Source: Epithemia pelagica
Taxonomy: Eukaryota; Bacillariophyta; Bacillariophyceae; Surirellales; Surirellaceae
DNA length: 64,000 nucleotides
Assembly: GCA_946965045.2 (NCBI GenBank)
Contig: OX337241.1
Coordinates: 496,001-560,000 of the forward strand
Direction of reading: 5' to 3'
Position numbers and translations under genes: made by a program. The notes under the pieces are model-generated. The model made no database searches and was not told the origin of the DNA. It saw only the letters and a program-made list of their open reading frames with translations. Shown here one piece after another: positions 20,268 to 30,500 of this stretch; positions within the stretch are counted from its first letter, which is position 1, and every line of letters begins with the position of its first letter.

Positions 20268-21246
20268 TCTCTCTCTGTCCACTTCATTGAGAGTGAATGT
20301 TTGTGCCTATGGAATGTCAATTCTCCATTCGAGCCTCGGCTTAAAATTGGAGACCACATAGAGCTTCTTTCTTTGTATACTACTCCTAGGAGTTTCTATC
20401 AGAAGTTTATTTCCTATCTTATTGATTTTGTAAGATCGTGCGTGTTATTGCCGTGCTTTCAACCACCATGACACTCTGGTGAAGGTTTGGGGCCATCTTG
20501 AAGCAACTGATCGACTCTGTGATCTACGAAGACTAGTTTGAGTAGGCCTAGTGGCAACAAGCTGCCTTAGTTTGTTGTCATCTCTAGGTCTATGTACTTG
20601 AGTATCCGACACACAAAGAAAGGTTCTTGATCTGTGATCGACATGGAGATGGACTAAGCAAAGCACAATGATGAGAGTAAAAATCCATGCTACAAAGATA
20701 AGAACACAACCAACATTCAAGGAGCACTACGATTAGAGCAAGGAAAAGTTGTGGCAAACGGCCTACAATGACTTGTCCTCCGTTTGATTGCGACAAAATC
20801 AAAGGAGCACCAACCATCAGCATTAACAGGGACAAAGATTAATGAGATAACGTGTGAGAAAACTACGCAGGACATGAAAGAAGCTAAGAGACAAACAACA
20901 AGCAACAAGAGAGAAAAACCAACCAAAATACTGCTTCAGGTCGCAAGGCTTCATAAAGAGCTCGCTTCATGGTCAATGTCGAATGTCGATGCTTTTGACA
21001 CCGCGTGAGATTTTTGTGACGAGACGAGAGTCGTGTGAAAGGATTCCAAATTTGAATCGTGGTCACGGTCACAGGAAGATGCTAACCGCCAGCTGTCACT
21101 TGCACGCCGGCATTTCCACCAGGATGAGGAACTATATTGGTGAAAAGGACAGACGAAAAGTGAAATTTTCTGTCTGTGTCCACTTGGGAACCTATGAAGG
21201 TGGCACAGACAAAAAACAGCTAAGCAGTGGACACTGATACCGAGGG

Positions 21247-22254
21247 TTTAGGATACAGTGATCTCGGGAATTCAGATACGTTTCAATTCTCAATATGAAC
21301 ATATTTAGACGCACGGAAATACAATACAAGTGTAAGAGAAGAGGCTTGGTGGGCTATTCAGAATTACACGTCATAACTAATATCAAGCTCATTCTTACAA
21401 TATGGTCCATGATAGGACGAAGTAATTTAAGGTATGCCACCCCGCGCGCTGGAAGTACGAGAAGCACGAAGCACGAAATGGGGGATGTACAGTAATTGTA
21501 CAGCGCATAGGTCGGACGCATCGATGTCGACGCGAGAAAAGATGACACTCATTCAGTCCCGCGTCTCGAATCGCGAAGATCGAGAAGCCGAACCAAACCA
21601 ATAATAATCTAGGGTCGTAAAAAGATGAATAAAAAGGGTTGCCCTCGAATTGATGATGGTGCCAGATCTTTTGTCCGACCCCCGAAAAAGATTGTTTGTC
21701 CTCTTGACGAAAGTATCTGACACACACACTTTGAGCTGGATCTCTGAACGGGAGGTGAATTAATTCGGGGGACGTCGGTCGGGATTCAATTTATGTGCTT
21801 CCGCTGCATTCCGACAGGGGCTGACATGAGCGGATGGGGCATATGAAAATATGGGGGGAGTGGTCTGATGAGTCTTGGGTCTTGGGGGACACACAGAAAC
21901 GGAAGAAATAAAAAGGGTTGCCCTCGAATTGATGATGGTGCCAGATCTTTTGTCCGACCCCCGAAAAAGATTGTTTGTCCTCTTGACGAAGTATCTGACA
22001 CACACACTTTGAGCGGGATCTGAAATGTTTTTATCATAAACATCACCGGTACAGAGTACAGAGCTATGTCATATGTCATCAGTTTGGAATGATGTCATAA
22101 CAAATCAAAATCCGAACCGGCATTCTGGAAGGAGGGAGGACAGACGGATCCGTCTGTCAAGGTCCGGACCTCAAGGACAACAAACTACATTAGGGATAAA
22201 GGATAAAAATCTATGCAATAGGCCCTTCTGCACCACCGGTACAATAGATAGATT
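21247..22254. other. Intergenic stretch with a dispersed ~110-bp direct repeat
   Basis: 21628-21738 and 21907-22016 are near-identical copies offset by 279 bp, each with AAAAAGGGTTGCCCTCGAAT and TATCTGACACACACAC. No gene is supported. Confidence 0.5.
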
Positions 22255-22854
22255 ATGGCCTGTTTGAGAGGCTTTCAGAATTTCACAAGGCTCCTAGAGA
22301 CTACAAACTATATTCCATCTCGACCTCTGTTGTTTCTGTTGGTAACCCCTCCTCCGGTGCAGTGCATGATGACGGGGACAAACTCCCAACCGACAACTAC
22401 TTCTAGAATGGAGGAAGAGGAGCAAGAAACCACAAAGGAGGATCCTCCCGCAGCAGTCGTTCAGCAAGAAACCACCACCAAGGAGGAGGATGCTCCCCCA
22501 GCAACAGCAGCCGACGCAGCAACAGCCGTTGTCGAATATACCATGGACGACTGCAATGGCCATGCCGACGCGGACGATTTTTGGGCCGTGGTGGATTCCT
22601 ACGTGTTGGATTTGTCGGCCTTTGTCCGACATCATCCCGGCACCCTGAAACGACTGGTCCAGAAACGCCACGAGTTGGGACATTGCGATTTATCCCCACA
22701 CTTTTTGGATCATTTCAAACATACCGTCACAACCTTTCGAACGGCCTGTCAAGAATATGACCAGAAACAACAACCGGTCCACTTTTCCTTTCGGGAAACC
22801 AAAGACTTGAAGAAGGATGTTCAAGTGACTATAATTGGCAAGGTCAAAAAGTGA
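22255..22854 (+). CDS. Cytochrome b5-like heme-binding domain protein
   Basis: A single exon of 199 residues. Residues 1-95 are low complexity, with many Thr, Glu and Ala; a second start at Met38 or Met39 is possible. From about 100 the sequence DDFWAVVDSYVLDLSAFVRHHPG follows the cytochrome b5 core (W-V-V-x-x-x-V-Y-D-V-T-x-F-x-x-x-H-P-G), including the first axial His in HPG. The second axial His is not at its usual place. Candidates are His in LSPHFLDHFKH, so heme binding is uncertain. No membrane helix follows. It could be a soluble electron carrier or a b5-like fold with another ligand. Confidence 0.7.
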   Translation: MACLRGFQNFTRLLETTNYIPSRPLLFLLVTPPPVQCMMTGTNSQPTTTSRMEEEEQETTKEDPPAAVVQQETTTKEEDAPPATAADAATAVVEYTMDDCNGHADADDFWAVVDSYVLDLSAFVRHHPGTLKRLVQKRHELGHCDLSPHFLDHFKHTVTTFRTACQEYDQKQQPVHFSFRETKDLKKDVQVTIIGKVKK

Positions 22855-23238
22855 AATACTTGTCTCGGAGGCACGAGTCACAAAGAAATCAAACATTCTC
22901 GAGATCCAGAATCGACAGTCCATCGGCCCAATCCATGGTGTATCCCAAATGTTGCAATTAGTGTCAGATATAGTACACATTCTACAATGTGCATTGTTCA
23001 ACCGTGAACAACATGTAACAATGATAACTACAAATTACAAATGAATGAGTTCATGATGAGAGTGGATACTATACACACCGCCAAAGGAGCGAGGAGAAGG
23101 AGACATCACAGCGTATATGTCAAAAAGCGGTCCTTCCAACAAGAACACTCTCTCTCCAGTATCGTGTCGTTGACCCAGGTACACCTTGCTTGGTTGGAGG
23201 CGCAGTGTTCCATGAACGAAAGTGACACACATTTTTCC
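22855..23238. other. Spacer between convergent genes
   Basis: 3' flanks of the cytochrome b5-like gene (+) and cluster member 4 (-). Nothing else seen. Confidence 0.5.
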
Positions 23239-24573
23239 TTACGACCATTGTCCATTCAGATCCATGCCACAACACGGAAGTCCCAGTTGGGAATCCTCCA
23301 TACCCCGGTGAGACACAATGGCTTGTTCGTCGTCGTCGTTCTCGGACTTGGGTGGGTGTGGTTTTGGTTTGACTTGTCGTTCCGAAACTTTGGTCACGGG
23401 TTTGGGGGTGGGTTTGACGTCATTCTTGGAGTCATCGTCATCTTGTTCCTCCTCGTCCTCATAGTCGTCGTCCTCATCGTCATCATGACCACGTTCGTCG
23501 TGATCATCATCTTCCTCGTCGGTGGATTTGCTCGAAAGCTCTCGTTCCTTGAGCAACATCATGGACAAGCCAGCAGCAAACCACAGGAAAAAGGCGACAA
23601 TCACCGCAATGGCCGGCCATCCCGCCGCACAATTGTCCGCATCCTTGCACCAATCGGAAAGCAAGGAAATCTATCCATGTAGAGAGAGAGAGAGAGAGAT
23701 AGAGAGCAACAAACAAACAATACAGCAAAACACATGGCAAAAGTACACGTCGTCAGAGAAAGAGACGGCGAGTCGGAAAGAGCAGCACCACAAAAAGGCT
23801 TGCAGATATCCTCGGCTAGATGGTGTGAATTGGAATTGCACATTTAGTTCGCAAATGCGTCACGTACCAAACCAATGGGGACAAAGATACCATAGGCAAA
23901 GAAGGAACACTTGAGAAATCGAAGCGACAATTTCGAGAGGACACAACAGTTTCCAAAACTGAAATACAAGACGGACAAGATTCCTGGACCACAGGCCAGC
24001 ATCAAAAAGATGCGAGCAAACCACAGGGGTGTATCCAAATCCTTTTTGTTGAGGGTGTCATGATCGGACCAAAAGACACAGTCTCCCGTGTCGACAACAA
24101 GACCATCTTCCAGGGTAAAATCTTCCACGGTCCATGGTCCGACATTGAAGACGGACTTTTCCTCACTGGTAAAAATACCCTCCTCCCGATAGTCCACCTC
24201 AAAAAAGTCACAGCTCACTGTCGCATAGGCCGTAAAGAGCAAGGCAATGACTGCTGAACAAAAGGGCACGGCAAAGAACAGGCCGTAGGGGCACAAGATG
24301 CACATGCCACACGTTTTTCTGCGAGATTTTGGGTAATCATGGAAGTGACATGCAGATTGTGAGCTTACTGTCCGTCTGTTTTGCACAAGAAAACACTCCA
24401 AGCCAAGGAACAAGGCAGTTCAAATCCAAGGGCGAAAAGGACGCATCGTGACCACTCCCGGAGGTCTGATTCATCCAACAAACGCAATATGCAATCATCG
24501 GACACTCTCACAATCCAAATCGACCACACTGCAACACTGTTTGGCCAGCATGCAACACTTACAAGAGCTGCAT
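23239..24573 (-). CDS. Four-helix membrane protein, cluster family member 4 (unknown function)
   Basis: Exons are 24573-24563 (11 nt, ATGCAGCTCTT), 24318-23868 and 23670-23239, giving 297 residues. Intron 1 is 244 bp (GTAAGT..CGCAG, phase 2) and intron 2 is 197 bp (phase 0). It starts MQLLKTCGMCILCPYG and keeps VGPWTVEDF, CVFWSDHDT, WCKDADNC and the four helices. The tail differs from most members: after KERE it has a long Asp/Glu/His-rich run, then Lys/Pro-rich sequence, and the DG-T/TETRE module is missing. A (GA)n tract lies in intron 2 at about 23681-23699. This is the most diverged of the clean members. Confidence 0.83.
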
Positions 24574-25397
24574 GTTGATTGTTCGTCAGGGTTTGAGTAG
24601 TCGTCCTTTTTGCTCTCTCTCTAACACTTTCTCTTGCTCTCTTTGGATAATTCAAAAGAGAAACACAATCCGATAATAGCCGTTCATCAACCCTATTGTA
24701 GAATGGATTCTATCGCTGTTGCTTATCCTTGTCGGCAAGAAAAAAGGACATGGAGAACACACCAACTGCCTTCCGAATGGATGGATGTCGTTGGCGATTT
24801 CCACATAAACAATCGACAGCTACTAGCCAGCCAGTCTTGCCCCGAGTATCGCCCCATAACCGGAAGCGTAATGGGGAAGCATGGATACATACACGAGAGA
24901 AACGTCGGGCGCGCACAAAATCGCTCCTATATTCGCAGGGGCTGAGGTTCCAAATTTTCAATCCAAAGCCGAAGGCGCGGCTGGCTCCGACTGATTATTT
25001 TGTAGCATGCACGACTCGGATCAGGGCTTGCCCCTCCCCCAAACCCCAAACCATCAACACTTCAGCGCTCACATAAGAAGTGATGGTTACATTTATCAGG
25101 TGTTTGGGGGACATGAGAGCTCCGCCTTGGACAGGAACCAAAAAATGTGAGGGGACGACGACGACGACGACGACGACGACGAACTACGAATACATTCTCT
25201 CATTCATTAGTCCTTTCGTAAAACATTCATATCCATTATTCAGATTAAGACATGCATATCCGTACCCCTCTGTAGTTCACTTCCTCATCATTTTTTGGTT
25301 TGTTCGACGCTTTCACCCACACGTTAATACTTCTTTCGAGGAGGTTGACCGGATTTCACACATAGACAATAGACACACCCTTCACTTTTGTCCAACT
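24574..25397. other. Spacer between cluster members 4 and 5
   Basis: Promoter side of member 4 and 3' side of member 5. It has a 9-unit ACG triplet tract at about 25156-25182. A reading frame at 24365-24655 (-) lacks an ATG and overlaps intron 1 of member 4. No gene supported. Confidence 0.45.
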
Positions 25398-26633
25398 CTA
25401 GTTTGTCGCCGGTTTGCCCGTGTCGTCTGCCGCATCGGCATCTCCTCCTTCCGTCTCACCCTGATTGCCTCCATCTGCGGCATCGTCATTATCTCCTCCA
25501 TTATTTTCTGCTTCTTCGTCTCCTCCTTCGTTGCCATTGTCTTGTTCTTCTTCCTGTTCTTCTTCTTCTTGAGCCTCCTCTTGTGGAGTATCTTCGTCAC
25601 CACCTTCGGTCAAGACTTCTCTGGTTTCCGTCACGGACTTGGATCCGTCCGGATTTGTGACGGTCGTAGTAATCACCTTGACCTTGGTACCATCGGCTTC
25701 GGAAATGATTTCTTCCTCCACATTGGTCGTGGGAGACAAGGGTTGTTCTTCGACATCTTGCTTTTCGTCATCCTCCTCCTCATCATCGTCGTCCTTTTTG
25801 GGGCTGACGTCCTTGTCGAGTCGTTCCCGTTCTTTCATGGTCAACATGACTCCGGCACCAATCAGCCAAAAAAAAGAAGGCAATCACCACAGAAACAGCC
25901 GAGGCTTCTGCCTTGCACTCGTCGGCATCCTTGCACCATTCGGAAGCAAAGGCGGCCTGATTCATGCCAAACAAAAAAAAAGTGTGTTAGGAGAAGAATT
26001 CCCTGGCAACAACAACAACATGTCTCGTGTTAATACGTACCAGACTGACGGGGAACAGAATCCCAAACAACAAATAGGAAAGTGCGAGAGCGTAAATGCA
26101 AAATTTTCCCAACACCATGCACGATCCAAAGGCAAAGCCCAGCGTCATGAAATAGGCTGGCACACACACGATAAAGACCATGACACGCGCAAATTGCAAG
26201 GCCGAGTCAATGTCATCATCGTCCAAGGTATCGTGACTGTTCCATCCGACACAATCCCCAGTGGACACAATTTGACCCTTGGATACGCTAAAGTTTTCGA
26301 CCGTCCACGGCCCAGGGTAAATTCCGAGGACTTGTTACTGTCAAAAATGCCCTGGTTCTTGTAGGTCACTTCAATGTAGTCGCAACTCCACGAGGCACCG
26401 GACGTGAAGGCAATGGCAATAATGGTACAAATGGCGGGAAGTGTGTAGGTACATCCATACGGACAACAGAAGCAAAACCTGCAACAAATGCCTTCTCGGC
26501 CCTTGAGAAAACTGCAGACACGAGGTCCAACGAAAGAACAACAACCACCAAGATAGAGAATTGTTAGAATTCGTTCCACAAGCGCACCACACTTGTTGCG
26601 TCCATCACAAACAGGAACTTACAATGGCGCCAT
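25398..26633 (-). pseudogene. Four-helix membrane protein, cluster family member 5, with two frameshifts
   Basis: Exon structure as in its relatives: 26633-26623 (ATGGCGCCATT), 26511-26041 and 25956-25398, with intact splice sites (phase 2, phase 0). Two indels break the frame. One is a missing base near 26311-26317, where the conserved GPWTVENF is read out of frame. The other is an extra base in the A8 run 25868-25875, at the start of helix 4. The rest is well kept: KGREGICCRFCFCCPYG, CVGWNSHDT, WCKDADEC, KERER, ISEADGTKVKVITTTVTNPD and SVTETRE, with a long acidic C-terminus. It is either a young pseudogene or carries sequencing errors; the homopolymer case is suspect. Confidence 0.75.
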
Positions 26634-26960
26634 GATAGAATGAAACTGTGTGTCGATTGGATGGATTAACGTTTGTATAGAGGTCTTGAATGATGCGACG
26701 CTGTTTTGGTGTTGTCGTCGAATCGTTCGCTTCTTTTCGAAGACGAGAGGGAGATCCATTCAACACAAAAATTCACGAAGAAGATCAAAAAAGATCTTGG
26801 ATTTTTGGCACATCAATGAGGGGCTTAACATCCCCCAAAACCCGCATAGTACTTCATTGCTGTCTTGTATTCTTTATGCTCTTATCGGCTGAACCAATAA
26901 ATAAGGTGGAAAGGTTTTTCTAAAGGGGGCTTGGGTTAGCTAATGCCCCACCAGAGGCTT
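26460..26960. repeat. 5' region of cluster member 5, source of the copy at 35490-35940
   Basis: This block covers the start of exon 2, intron 1, exon 1 and about 320 bp of upstream DNA. It is repeated with small deletions at 35490-35940, for example CATCAATGAGGGGCTTAACA in both. Confidence 0.88.
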
Positions 26961-27201
26961 CGGGTTGTAGAGAATGCTCACAAGATCTGGTTCACTAATC
27001 CTCATGACTCATCTCCGCTGGGGGGTAACTTTGGTGGTGCTTAACTTCCCCAAGAATTACGGTAGCCCTTACGTTGGACATGTGAGAACGGAAAGCCGAC
27101 AAGCTTTTGAGAAGGAAGATATTCGCAGTTGTTGTAAATGGGAATAGGTTGTTTGTTTGTGCAATTCATACAGGAGGCCTATTTACTATCTGCGATATAC
27201 T
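26634..27201. other. Upstream region of member 5 and 5' flank of the interrupted gene
   Basis: The first half belongs to the duplicated promoter block. The second half leads to the ATG at 27202. No other gene seen. Confidence 0.45.
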
Positions 27202-27269
27202 ATGAGTCAAGTTGCGCCGCACCCTGACCCTTTGCCAAACACATTCAGCCCCTCTTCCGTCCTGTTGAC
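27202..27269 (+). pseudogene. First 68 nt of an unknown gene cut by a retrotransposon
   Basis: The ATG at 27202 opens 22 codons plus two bases that run straight into the 6-bp target site GTTGAC (27264-27269) and the LTR. After skipping the element and one copy of the target site, the frame continues exactly at 33561. The start peptide is MSQVAPHPDPLP. The two parts together would encode about 346 residues. Confidence 0.75.
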
Positions 27270-27504
27270 TGTTGTTTTAACCGTGGTCACTGCCGATTAA
27301 AAGGGCCAACTAGTTTCGTAAAAAGGGGATTGAGTAAATTATAGGTATGGTCATGTTACGCTATGGGTGTAAATGGTGCTGACGTATGAGGGTCGTCAGT
27401 GAATAGTGTCAAATGGTGACGTGGGTCATGGGGGAAACCCTTACGCACGGGAGGTGTCCCCTCTGGTTCCGAATGCGCCAGGCGGCAACGGGGATCTTCC
27501 AACA
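27270..27504 (-). repeat. 3' LTR of the copia element
   Basis: 235 bp, begins TGTTG and ends CAACA on the plus strand; same sequence and length as 33320-33554. Preceded by GTTGAC. Confidence 0.97.
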
Positions 27505-27521
27505 CTCCCTCTCACTTTTCA
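27505..27521 (-). promoter_or_regulatory. Polypurine tract of the copia element
   Basis: On the minus strand this reads GAAAAGTGAGAGGGAG, directly next to the 3' LTR, as expected for the plus-strand primer of reverse transcription. Confidence 0.75.
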
Positions 27522-27545
27522 ATTTGCACCCATTTGTGACACTCG

Positions 27546-30500
27546 TTACCATCCGAGTACTCGTTTGCGCAGTCGTTCCAATGTGTCTTTCGGCAATGGT
27601 TTGGTGAGATAGTCTGCGAGTTGGTCCTCAGTTGCCACTTTGTGAATCGTTACGCTGCCATCCTCCACGTATGTGCGGAAGTGATGGAGCTTAACGTTCA
27701 GGTGTTTTGTCCTTGGGCGAAACTTGTAGACCTTGGCCATCTCGAGCGCCCCACTGTTGTCCTCGAACACTTTACAGTGGACCTCTGCTTGCGTTTGTTG
27801 TATTTGGATGCCTTGTTGTTGCATCTCTTCCAACAAGCGCATTATTGGTATGGCTGCTCGGAGCGCATAAGACAGCCCAGTGTACTCACTTTCCGTTGAA
27901 CTGAGGGCGATCTCCGTTTGAATTTGTGATTTCCAGATCACTGGGCAACCCATATAACGGATTATGTACCCATGTCGCGACCTTGCCGTGTCACGGTCTG
28001 TCGTTGCGTCCTCGCGCTTCCAGTTGCCTGCGAAGTCAGCGTCCACCCATACTTCCAAGCCTGCCTCCTTGTCTGGACGGAACGACATTCCTTTGTCTCG
28101 TGTCGCGTGTAGGTACCGTCCAATCCATCGGACTGCGTCTCCATGTGGCTTCCGAGGGTTGGAGGCAAAGCGTGCGCATTGATGTGTAGCGTACGCTATG
28201 TCGCTCCTTGACCCTGCTTCGATGTAATTCAACATCCCGACGATGGATCGATAGTTGAAATTGTTGTCGAAGGGTGGTTTCTCCAGATGGCGATGGAGTA
28301 TCTTGGACGGTGCTGCGGGCGTATCCTTTGGGACTGTGTCGGATCCCAGGCGCAATCCTTTCAATACCTTGTCGATAAGGTGCGGTTGGGAGAATGTGAT
28401 TTCTCCGTTGTCGCTTTTGTGGATATTTACGCCAAGGAAATCCTTGATGTTTCCTTCCACTGTGATGTTGAGCTTTGCTGCTCGGATATCGTTGATTGCT
28501 TTGTCAATCTCTGCCTGATCCGGACCCACGATGATACTATCGTCAGTGTATAGAACGTAGATCACTTGGCCCCTGTAGAACACGCACTCATCCACAGCCG
28601 ACTTGGTGAACCCCACCTGCTCCACCAACCGCCTTGACAGGTGTTGGTACCACACCCTACCGGCTTGTTTTTGCCCGTAGAGGTTGGCATGGAGCTTGAG
28701 GACATAATCTCTTTTGGACTTTCCTTCGTCCAGATCATACCCCACTGGGATCTCCATATAGACTTCCCTTTCGACCGGTGCCTGTGGGTATGCCAGGACA
28801 TAGTCAATTTGTTGTGTATGCCAATTGAATGCTGATACCAGAGCTAGGACCAGTCTGATGGATGCCCACGATGCGACTGGGGCATATGTCTGATCGTAGT
28901 CTATGCCCTTTTCCATCTTGGACCCATCGAAATTGAGTCTTGCCTTGTGTGTTTTGATCTCGCGTGTCATGATGTCCCTTTTCCTACGCATTTGCCATAC
29001 TGCCTTGAAGATGCGTTGGCCTGCTGGGACTGAATCGCGGCGCACAATAGATAGATTTCCATCTTCCATCTGTCGCTCCATTTCTTTCTGCATGCCCTTT
29101 ATAAACTCCGCCCTGTCCGGCTCTTTCATAGCCTCATGATGATACATTGTATCCGGGTCGGAGACTGCCGCTTTGTAGGCTAGGAGTGGGTCCTCCCCCT
29201 CCATATTGTCTTGCGGCGTGAGGGTGGAGAGAGCAAATAGTTCCCCCGGTATCGTCGCGTCATCCTCTACCTCTGCGGACATTACTTCAATGAGGCGTTG
29301 CGTCGGTTTACGCAGTCGTCCCGATCTCGTCCGCATTTGGTTGGTTGTTGTTGTTTGCGGGGGTTGCCGCTCCCTCTGGCCGTGTGCTCCCTCTGAGTCC
29401 ACTGGAGGCATTCGTTCCATGGTTCGTCCAGTCTGTGTTGCTTGTGGTGGCGTCCCACCTGGTGGACCTGTGGTTGGACTTTGGTTGGGTGCCTCATCCG
29501 GCCATGTATTGTTTGGCAATTGTTGTTGCCCTTCTTCCGGTGGAGTGCCAGTTGGAGTGTGTTGTGGGGCTCCCTCTTGCCCCTTGTGCCTCCTCCGTCG
29601 TTTTCCTTTCTGGCTCCTTAACGGTTGTCCGGTTCGTTTGGCGTCAGCGAAGAATGTACTGACTTGCCACGTTGCCGTCAGTTGCTCCTGTTGAAGGGTA
29701 TGGAAACTGCGATCGAAACGTACGTGGAATTGTGGACTTACATGCCCGGTGTGTCGGTTGAGGACCAGTGCCACATTCCTGTTGTGGATTGGCGACTGGC
29801 CCAAGTAAATTCCCACGCGTGCTCGGTTTTCCCACTTGTTGTGTGGTTTGTTCCCTTGCAATCGTTCATCCAGCACGTACACTGGGCATCCAAAGGGCCT
29901 CCAGTGCTTTTTGTTCGTGTTAATGGCCGTCTGCGAAAACAGTTGGATTGGTGATTGCTTCGTTTCGTGTTGCATATTGGGGGCCGCGTTAATGCAGTCG
30001 TTTGCATGGCGCACAGCGTAAGGCCACAAGTTGGCAGTGATTGCCTGTGGCCATCGCTTGTTCGCGTGCAAAAGCATTGTGCGCGCCATCCCTTGCAACT
30101 CTCTTATTCGACGCTCCGCCTTCCCGTTGGAATGGTGGGCGCCAACAGCTGCAAACGTGAGGTCTTGTCCTTGGTCGTGACATGCCTTCACCCACCCGTG
30201 CGCTTTAAAAATACCGTTGTCGGCATGGTAGGCACGCACCGACACTCCTCTGTTTATGGCATAGCGCTCAAAAGCTCTCTTGCCTTGTAGTGTCTCTTCA
30301 ACGGTTGAAGTCTTCTGTAGGAAGACGAAGCCCAGTGACGTCGCTTGGTCCACATACACGGTAGCGTATCTGTAACGCTGCTTCGTGATGAACCCTGTCA
30401 TCTGTGCCACGAGTCCTGGAGTGGGCGATACTAACTGGTCGACCGACACAACCATGCCTGGTTTGCTCGGAGGTGTCTTGTTCGACCAGTCTTTCGACGA

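Larger units (their letters stand above)
16775..21246. mobile_element. Nested long-TIR non-autonomous DNA transposon-like repeats
   Basis: The 5' terminal sequence CCCTCGGTATCAGTGTCC begins at 16775, 18220 and 19847. Its reverse complement ends at 18092, 19719 and 21246. This gives three inward-facing pairs (1318, 1500 and 1400 bp) separated by two 127-bp spacers. Similarity inside the termini runs 200-300 bp (for example 16905-16980 versus the inverse of 21045-21105). No transposase is readable in either strand, and I could not find convincing target duplications. Long TIRs without coding capacity resemble Mutator-like or foldback elements; the superfamily is not settled. A 173-residue frame present twice on the minus strand is made of TIR sequence and is not taken as a gene. 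Confidence 0.75.

Noticed and set aside
16775-21246. PiggyBac-type element because the ends begin CCCT and end AGGG
   Set aside because: No TTAA at any of the outer borders; flanks differ on each side.
24365-24655. Alternative long first exon for cluster member 4
   Set aside because: Frame has no ATG; the 11-nt exon at 24563-24573 fits the donor, phase and family pattern better.
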